From Nocardia alni (lineage in GTDB: Bacteria; Actinomycetota; Actinomycetes; Mycobacteriales; Mycobacteriaceae), in NCBI RefSeq assembly GCF_019038435.1, contig NZ_JAGPOX010000004.1, forward strand, positions 84,046-148,045: 64,000 bases of DNA. The letters are read 5' to 3'. A program made the position numbers and the translations under genes. Shown piece by piece: positions 59,686 to 64,000 of this stretch (positions within the stretch are counted from its first letter, which is position 1; each line of letters starts with the position of its first letter). Under the pieces are notes generated by a model. The model did no database searches and had not been told where the DNA came from. It saw nothing but the letters and a program-made list of their open reading frames with translations.

Positions 59686-61107
59686 TCACCGGGTGCCGAG
59701 CCGGCGCATCACCGTCGCGAAGTCGGCGACGTTCTCGAGGTCGAAGACGGCTTCGACGATGTCGTCCATCCGCGACTCCGGGATGACGCCCTCGGCATTG
59801 ACGCGGAATTTGGCGATCAGTTCCGCGTCGGTCATCCGGGTTTGCGAGTCCGGGGTCGGACTGCCCTTCGGAAACACTCGATCGGCGACGAAAGTCGTTC
59901 CGCGGGCATCGACTTCGATACGAGCGGGACGCGCCGACGGGTGCGAGGACAGAGCCTTGAAATAGTCCGGATGCGGCTGAAAGGTGACCCGCTCCATCAG
60001 ATCCATGACCGAACGGCTGAACACCAGCTCCGGATCGTGCCACGCCTTGCTCGGAGTGATGTTGTGCGCGCCCACGGCCAGCCCGTGCGCGATGCTGAAC
60101 TGCGCGTCGTGGGTGTGTTCGATGACGTTGCTCAACCACAGCGGATGCAGGACCGCCGCCTCGCCCCAGCAGCGAATCGCCTCGATCTCCTCCGGCTTCA
60201 GATCGTTGTGCTCCACGATCTCGGTCAGCGCGTGCAGCGGCGCGTGCAGGATCCGGCAGTGCGGATACGGCTTGAAGGTCTGCTCGGCGGGGAACAGCCA
60301 TTCGTCGCCGAGACCGTCGGTGATGTTCCGCGGTTCCCAGCGCCGGGTGCCGATGAAGCGCCGGTAGCCGAGTTCGGCGTCGTCCAGGACCGGCAGATCA
60401 CCGCGGTGGCCGAGCTTGGCCATGTACGCCGCGGTGAGTGAGGCGTTGGTGAGTGCCCCGGCCAGCGAGTACTTGATCGTCGCGGTCGGCGCGTGCGCGA
60501 GCCAGGACCGCATGGAGTTCACCGGAGAGGTGGCGGCAGCGATCGCGAGCGCGTTGGCGAGCACCTCCGGGCTGTAGCCTTCGAGCTTCCCGACGGCCGC
60601 GGTCGCGCCGAAAATCGTGTTGCTGTAACCGAGTACCGGCGACAGGTTCATCTCGGTGTCGGTGCGATCACGCAGATAGTCGACCGATTTGTAGAACCGG
60701 AACGACATCTCGTGCGACAGCGCGATCGCGGCGATCACATCCCTGCCCGACCGCTGCTGACTCTCGGCCACCGCCATGGTCTGCGGCAGCACATACGGCG
60801 TCACATGCCCGGGCGGCAGGACCGCGTCGAAGTCCAGGGCGTTGATCAACTCGCCATTGGCGAAACTGGCGCCGAAGATCGACACACGGTCCGCGGTGCC
60901 GATGATGGTGGCATCTCCAGTGGTTCCGCCGGTCAGTCGGCCGTATTCGATGCCGATCCGGCCCTTGTGCTGATCCACCGCACCCAGCGCGCAGCCCATC
61001 GAGTCCAGCAGAATGCGCTTCGCCTCGACGACGACCTCCGTCGGCAGGCGGGAGTATTCGACCCCGGTGGTGAAATCGGCCAATTGTTCGACGATGGTCT
61101 TCGACAC
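59686..61107 (-). CDS. MmgE/PrpD family protein
   Basis: 473 aa, all-helical N-terminal domain plus lid of the 2-methylcitrate dehydratase/cis-aconitate decarboxylase family. Motifs: LLDSMGCALGAVD near 33-45, NGELINALDFDAVLPPGHVTPYVLP near 85-109, FKPYPHCRILHAPLHAL near 275-291. Members dehydrate or decarboxylate branched tricarboxylic or dicarboxylic acids. GTG start at 61107 with GAGAGGA. Divergent from a LuxR-type regulator across a strong AT-rich palindrome. Context with an Mct-like CoA transferase suggests a methyl-branched C5 acid; inference. Confidence 0.85.
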   Translation of the reverse strand: MSKTIVEQLADFTTGVEYSRLPTEVVVEAKRILLDSMGCALGAVDQHKGRIGIEYGRLTGGTTGDATIIGTADRVSIFGASFANGELINALDFDAVLPPGHVTPYVLPQTMAVAESQQRSGRDVIAAIALSHEMSFRFYKSVDYLRDRTDTEMNLSPVLGYSNTIFGATAAVGKLEGYSPEVLANALAIAAATSPVNSMRSWLAHAPTATIKYSLAGALTNASLTAAYMAKLGHRGDLPVLDDAELGYRRFIGTRRWEPRNITDGLGDEWLFPAEQTFKPYPHCRILHAPLHALTEIVEHNDLKPEEIEAIRCWGEAAVLHPLWLSNVIEHTHDAQFSIAHGLAVGAHNITPSKAWHDPELVFSRSVMDLMERVTFQPHPDYFKALSSHPSARPARIEVDARGTTFVADRVFPKGSPTPDSQTRMTDAELIAKFRVNAEGVIPESRMDDIVEAVFDLENVADFATVMRRLGTR

Positions 61108-61207
61108 GAAGCGCGTCCTCTCAGGGCAGCCGCGGCGGTGATGGGCGGACGATCGCCCGCAGTTCCGCGATTTTCCGATATCGTCGACCATCCTACCGCT
61201 AACATTT

Positions 61208-61225
61208 AACATTATATATAGTGTT
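61208..61225. promoter_or_regulatory. AT-rich palindrome in LuxR/PrpD divergent promoter
   Basis: AACATTATATATAGTGTT is an 18-bp palindrome with a single mismatched pair. It lies 21 bp before the GTG of the LuxR-type gene and about 100 bp from the MmgE/PrpD start. The core ATTATATAT recurs at 62443-62451 upstream of the CoA transferase gene. Confidence 0.5.
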
Positions 61226-61245
61226 GTCGAAATACTGGAGCGATC

Positions 61246-62337
61246 GTGGCGACCGAAACAAGGCAGGCGCACCACCGTGACGTGGCGCTGCACGGCGATC
61301 TCGGCGCCCGGATCCGCGAGCTGGTCACCGACGCCGGCGATACCCTCGGCCGGGAGTTCCCCGCGCACGACCTGTCCCGCGCGGCGACGGCCGAACAGGT
61401 CCTCGGATACCTCTGGGAGGCAACCGTCGCGGACCTGTTGCGGGCGAACGCTGTTCAGCCCGCACAACTGACTCGGCTGACCCTGTTGCTCACCCGGATC
61501 CGGGACGCCGAGAGCGCGATCGATGAGGCCCGAATCAGCGAGGGCGTCGAGCTGCTGCGCCGGGTCCGCCGGGCACTGGCACGGATGCACGACGCGACGA
61601 CCGTCGACGAGCTGTTCTCCCGCGCCCCCGAGGCGGCGTGCACCCTCGGATTCGATCGGGTGCTGCTCTCGACGGTGGAGAATTCGACCTGGAAGCTGCA
61701 CACCATGAACGTGGTCGGCGATCCGAAACTCGCCGAGGACATGGTGGCGGCCGGTCGCGACAACCCGCCGCGCCTGGACGGCACCCTGATCGAATCCGAT
61801 GTCGTCGCGCACCGGCGCGCCGGTCTGGCCCTGGATGTGCAGCGGAATCCGCGGGTCGAGCGCACCCTGGTGAAAATGTCGCGCTGCACCTCCTACGGCG
61901 TCGCGCCGCTGGCGGTGCAGGGGCAGGTCGTAGGCATGGTGCACGGCGACTGCTACCGGCCGCACCGCGAGGTCGACACTGCCGACCGCGCGGTGCTGAA
62001 CCTGTTCGCCGAGGGCTTGAGCCACAGCCTCGCCCGGGTGCGAGTACTCCAGGGCGTCGCCGATCTCCAGCGCGGTTTACAGCAGCTCACCGGCGGTGTA
62101 CCGCTCACCGCCCGACAGGCGCTTCCCCAACCCCACCCCCTCCTGTCGAGCCGGGAGGTCGAGGTCGTCGAACTGCTCGCCGCAGGCGAGCCCAACCGCC
62201 TGATCGCCCGCACACTCTGCATCTCCGAGGGCACGGTCAAAACACACGTGACCCACATCCTGCGCAAACTCGGCGCCGCCAACCGTGCCGAGGCAGTGTC
62301 CTACTGGCTGCGTGACGCGCCGATCCGGACGCGCTGA
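61246..62337 (+). CDS. GAF-LuxR family transcriptional regulator
   Basis: 363 aa. Helical N-terminus, GAF-like sensor at about 120-275 (TTVDELFSRAPEAACTLGFDRVLLSTVENSTWKLHTM, APLAVQGQVVGMVHGDCY) and LuxR helix-turn-helix at the C-terminus (LSSREVEVVELLAAGEPNRLIARTLCISEGTVKTHVTHILRKL). GTG start with GGAG 5 bp upstream. Sits between the divergent MmgE/PrpD-ALDH-ADH genes and the CoA transferase gene, and is the likely local activator for both, sensing a small molecule through GAF. Confidence 0.87.
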   Translation: MATETRQAHHRDVALHGDLGARIRELVTDAGDTLGREFPAHDLSRAATAEQVLGYLWEATVADLLRANAVQPAQLTRLTLLLTRIRDAESAIDEARISEGVELLRRVRRALARMHDATTVDELFSRAPEAACTLGFDRVLLSTVENSTWKLHTMNVVGDPKLAEDMVAAGRDNPPRLDGTLIESDVVAHRRAGLALDVQRNPRVERTLVKMSRCTSYGVAPLAVQGQVVGMVHGDCYRPHREVDTADRAVLNLFAEGLSHSLARVRVLQGVADLQRGLQQLTGGVPLTARQALPQPHPLLSSREVEVVELLAAGEPNRLIARTLCISEGTVKTHVTHILRKLGAANRAEAVSYWLRDAPIRTR

Positions 62338-62650
62338 CAACTCATCCCCGCAAACACGAAACCGCACACTGTGTTCCGCTGCCCGCATCGGGATGCCACC
62401 GAACCCCTCACGTGAACCCGGGCTGCCCGCCCACTAGTCGCGTATTATATATTCAGCATCGCCACGCCAGGGTGCCTGGTTCACAGCGCCCACCTCCATC
62501 AGCCGTCCACGATCATGGAGATCAGTGCCCATCCGGACATTCTGCCGCTAGAGCGGGCCGTGCCGGGCACGACGACCGCGGCCATTCGAAGCACAACCCC
62601 TTTCACCATCAGCGAGCGCAGCACGCAGACGACCTATCGTGGAGGATCAC
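62338..62650. other. 313-bp region upstream of the CoA transferase gene
   Basis: No convincing gene. Holds an AT-rich tract GTATTATATATTC at 62442-62454, similar in core to the operator at 61208, and so a likely LuxR-controlled promoter. A frame opening at ATG 62515 looks protein-like for about 45 codons but then runs out of frame through the next gene. Confidence 0.4.
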
Positions 62651-63880
62651 GTGAGCACAGACCATTCGACCCGAACTCCCCTGGCGGGCTTGCGGATCGT
62701 GGAGTTCGCCAGCTTCGTGGCGGGCCCGTCCGGGGGGATGACGCTGGGCCAGCTCGGCGCCGACGTCATCCGGGTCGATCCGATCGGCGGGGCCGCCGAT
62801 TACACGCGGTGGCCGCTGTCGCAGCGGACCGGGCGCAGCCTGTACTGGACCGCGCTGAACCGGGGGAAGCGCTCGGTCGCGGTCGACCTGCGCTCTCCCG
62901 AGGGCCAGGAGTTGATCATCGGGCTGGCCACCGCGCCGGGACCCGATTCCGGCATCGTCGTGGACAACAATGTCGGGCGGCCGTGGCTGTCGTACGAGGC
63001 GCTGAGCCGACGGCGCGCCGACCTGATCCAGGTGCACATCGACGGCTACTCCGACGGCCGGGCGGCGGTCGACTACACGGTGAATCCCGATGCGGGCGTT
63101 GCCGATATGACCGGACCACTCGACGCGGCCGCACCGGTGAATCACGTCCTGCCCGCCTGGGATCTGCTCGCCGGGATGACCGCGACCACCGGATTGCTGG
63201 CCGCCCTGCACCGCCGCACCCGCCACGGCGAGGGCTCGTTCATCCGCCTCGCACTGGCCGATGTGGCGTTCTCCTCGCTGGTGAATCTGGGCTGGCTGGC
63301 CGAGGCCGACGAACTGGGCCACGCCCGCGTCAAACACGGCAACCAGGTCTACGGCAGCTACGGCGCCGACTTCGAGACCGCCGATGGCAGCCGCGTCATG
63401 GTCGTAGCCCTCACCCGCAGGCACTGGGATGCGCTGCGTCTCCTGACCGGCACGGGCGCGGTGTTCGACGCCCTCGAGAAATCCCTGGACGCCGACTTCC
63501 GCACCGAGGACGACCGGTATCGTCACCGCGACGTCATCACCGCCATCCTGCGTCCGTGGTTCGCCGCCCGCCCGCTGACTGAAATCGACCGCGTGCTCAC
63601 CGAATCCGGTGTGCTGTGGAGTAAGTTCCGCACGGTCCACGACGTAGCGGCAGGCTACCGAGCCGAGGGATCACCCACGATCTTCGGCGAGGTCGACCAG
63701 CCCGGCGTCGGCCCCGTCCTGACCAGCCGCTCTCCCCTGCGCATCGACTCCGAGTACGGGGACTACGCGGCTGCACCCGATCTGGGCGAACACACCGGTG
63801 AGGTGCTGTCCGAGGTCCTGGGATTGAGCACCGCCGAATTGGGGCGGCTGCACGATGCTGGAGTCATCAGGCCGACATAG
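62651..63880 (+). CDS. mct: CaiB/BaiF CoA transferase, 2-methylfumaryl-CoA isomerase (Mct)-like
   Basis: 409 aa, family III CoA transferase. The N-terminal GGMTLGQLGADVIRVDPIGG near 29-48, DYTRWPLSQ, LNRGKRSVAVDLRSPEG near 70-86, then YTVNPDAGVADMTGP near 138-152 and VNHVLPAWDLLAGM near 159-172, where the Asp is the expected catalytic residue. These stretches closely follow mesaconyl-CoA C1-C4 CoA transferase of the 3-hydroxypropionate bi-cycle, which moves CoA within 2-methylfumarate. GTG with GGAGG 5 bp upstream. No carbon-fixation genes are present, so a catabolic role for a methyl-branched C4/C5 acid is more likely. Confidence 0.85.
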   Translation: MSTDHSTRTPLAGLRIVEFASFVAGPSGGMTLGQLGADVIRVDPIGGAADYTRWPLSQRTGRSLYWTALNRGKRSVAVDLRSPEGQELIIGLATAPGPDSGIVVDNNVGRPWLSYEALSRRRADLIQVHIDGYSDGRAAVDYTVNPDAGVADMTGPLDAAAPVNHVLPAWDLLAGMTATTGLLAALHRRTRHGEGSFIRLALADVAFSSLVNLGWLAEADELGHARVKHGNQVYGSYGADFETADGSRVMVVALTRRHWDALRLLTGTGAVFDALEKSLDADFRTEDDRYRHRDVITAILRPWFAARPLTEIDRVLTESGVLWSKFRTVHDVAAGYRAEGSPTIFGEVDQPGVGPVLTSRSPLRIDSEYGDYAAAPDLGEHTGEVLSEVLGLSTAELGRLHDAGVIRPT

Positions 63881-63967
63881 CCGAGAGCCGACATAGCCAC
63901 CCCGGCAACACATGGCCACAGACCCCGTCGGCCATAGATCCTCTCTGCCACAGTCCCTGTCCGCCAC

Positions 63968-64000
63968 CTGTCTCTTATCCACATCTGACGCTGCCGACGA
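63968..64000. other. Illumina Nextera adapter sequence at contig end
   Basis: The last 33 bases start CTGTCTCTTAT and end GACGCTGCCGACGA, the Nextera read-2 adapter complement, with one base changed (C for A at 63979). Not genomic. The preceding 90 bp after the CoA transferase gene hold no gene and may also be low quality. Confidence 0.93.

Noticed and set aside
62515..62650. Protein-like first 45 codons of a plus frame ahead of the CoA transferase gene
   Set aside because: No SD, no stop before it enters the transferase gene out of frame, and the rest is a typical Arg/Gly shadow. A frameshifted remnant is possible but cannot be shown.
56937..63880. Autotrophic 3-hydroxypropionate bi-cycle based on the Mct-like gene
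   Set aside because: None of the other cycle enzymes (malonyl-CoA reductase, propionyl-CoA synthase, mesaconyl-CoA hydratases, malyl-CoA lyase) is present in the window.
1..64000. tRNA, rRNA, riboswitch, prophage, IS element or CRISPR array
   Set aside because: No cloverleaf, rRNA stretch, conserved riboswitch core, transposase or integrase frame, or spaced direct repeats were found by reading both strands. A covariance-model search would be decisive.

Overview
The window is GC-rich, densely coding DNA with GTG/TTG starts, 4-base stop/start overlaps and AT-rich islands confined to promoters. The gene content (many FadE-type acyl-CoA dehydrogenases, an igr-like retro-aldol operon, Fdx/P450 modules, F420-type LLM oxidoreductase, FadR-type regulators) points to a Mycobacteriales actinomycete, most like Nocardia or Rhodococcus. 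The genus is inference. No rRNA, tRNA, CRISPR array, transposase or phage gene was seen. The last 33 bases match an Illumina Nextera adapter with one mismatch, so the right end is a contig end and not genome.

Layout. 82-4367: lipase-like hydrolase, SDR behind a tandem palindrome, and a large ATPase-LuxR regulator. 4356-6318: FadR-type regulator (minus) and two uncharacterised small genes. 6329-7561: secreted lactonase-type propeller. 7618-13404: tight operon of two acyl-CoA dehydrogenases, two MaoC-type hydratase subunits, an amidohydrolase, a DUF35 zinc ribbon and a thiolase-fold aldolase; this is the gene logic of the cholesterol side-chain igr operon (ChsE1/E2, ChsH1/H2, Ltp2). 13619-15881: beta-hydroxyacid dehydrogenase and a further acyl-CoA dehydrogenase. 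16079-22953: branched-chain-amino-acid-type ABC importer (fused permease, two ATPases) with its binding lipoprotein beyond two SDR genes. 23037-28434: LLM oxidoreductase divergent from a beta-oxidation operon (SDR, crotonase, thiolase, MBL hydrolase, SDR). 28572-34256 (minus): FadD ligase, SDR, second FadR-type regulator, second acyl-CoA dehydrogenase pair. 34319-40339 (minus): PhzF, ferredoxin reductase, ferredoxin, P450, Old Yellow Enzyme, DoxX, VOC protein. 40766-43885: secreted protein, second P450, SAM methyltransferase. 43926-48177: second lactonase-type propeller, Fis-type regulator, PucR-type regulator. 48301-55290: ribose-type ABC importer in which one permease is fused to a strictosidine-synthase-like propeller, followed by a second such propeller. 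55521-56726: third secreted propeller. 56937-63880: zinc alcohol dehydrogenase, aldehyde dehydrogenase, MmgE/PrpD protein, divergent LuxR regulator and a CoA transferase very like 2-methylfumaryl-CoA isomerase (Mct).

How it fits together. From 5 to 41 kb the window looks like one catabolic locus for a hydrophobic, probably branched or polycyclic carboxylic acid: import (Liv-type ABC), activation (FadD), oxygenation (P450 with its own redox chain), dehydrogenation, hydration, retro-aldol or thiolytic cleavage. Almost every operon in that range carries an AT-rich site close to TAGTTAACTA in its promoter. This fits the FadR-subfamily rule TNGT-N(0-3)-ACNA, and two paralogous FadR-type regulators are encoded in the locus, so a single local regulon is likely. 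The 48-63 kb part is a separate sugar/lactone-like and C5-acid-like region with other operators. Substrates are not identifiable from sequence alone.
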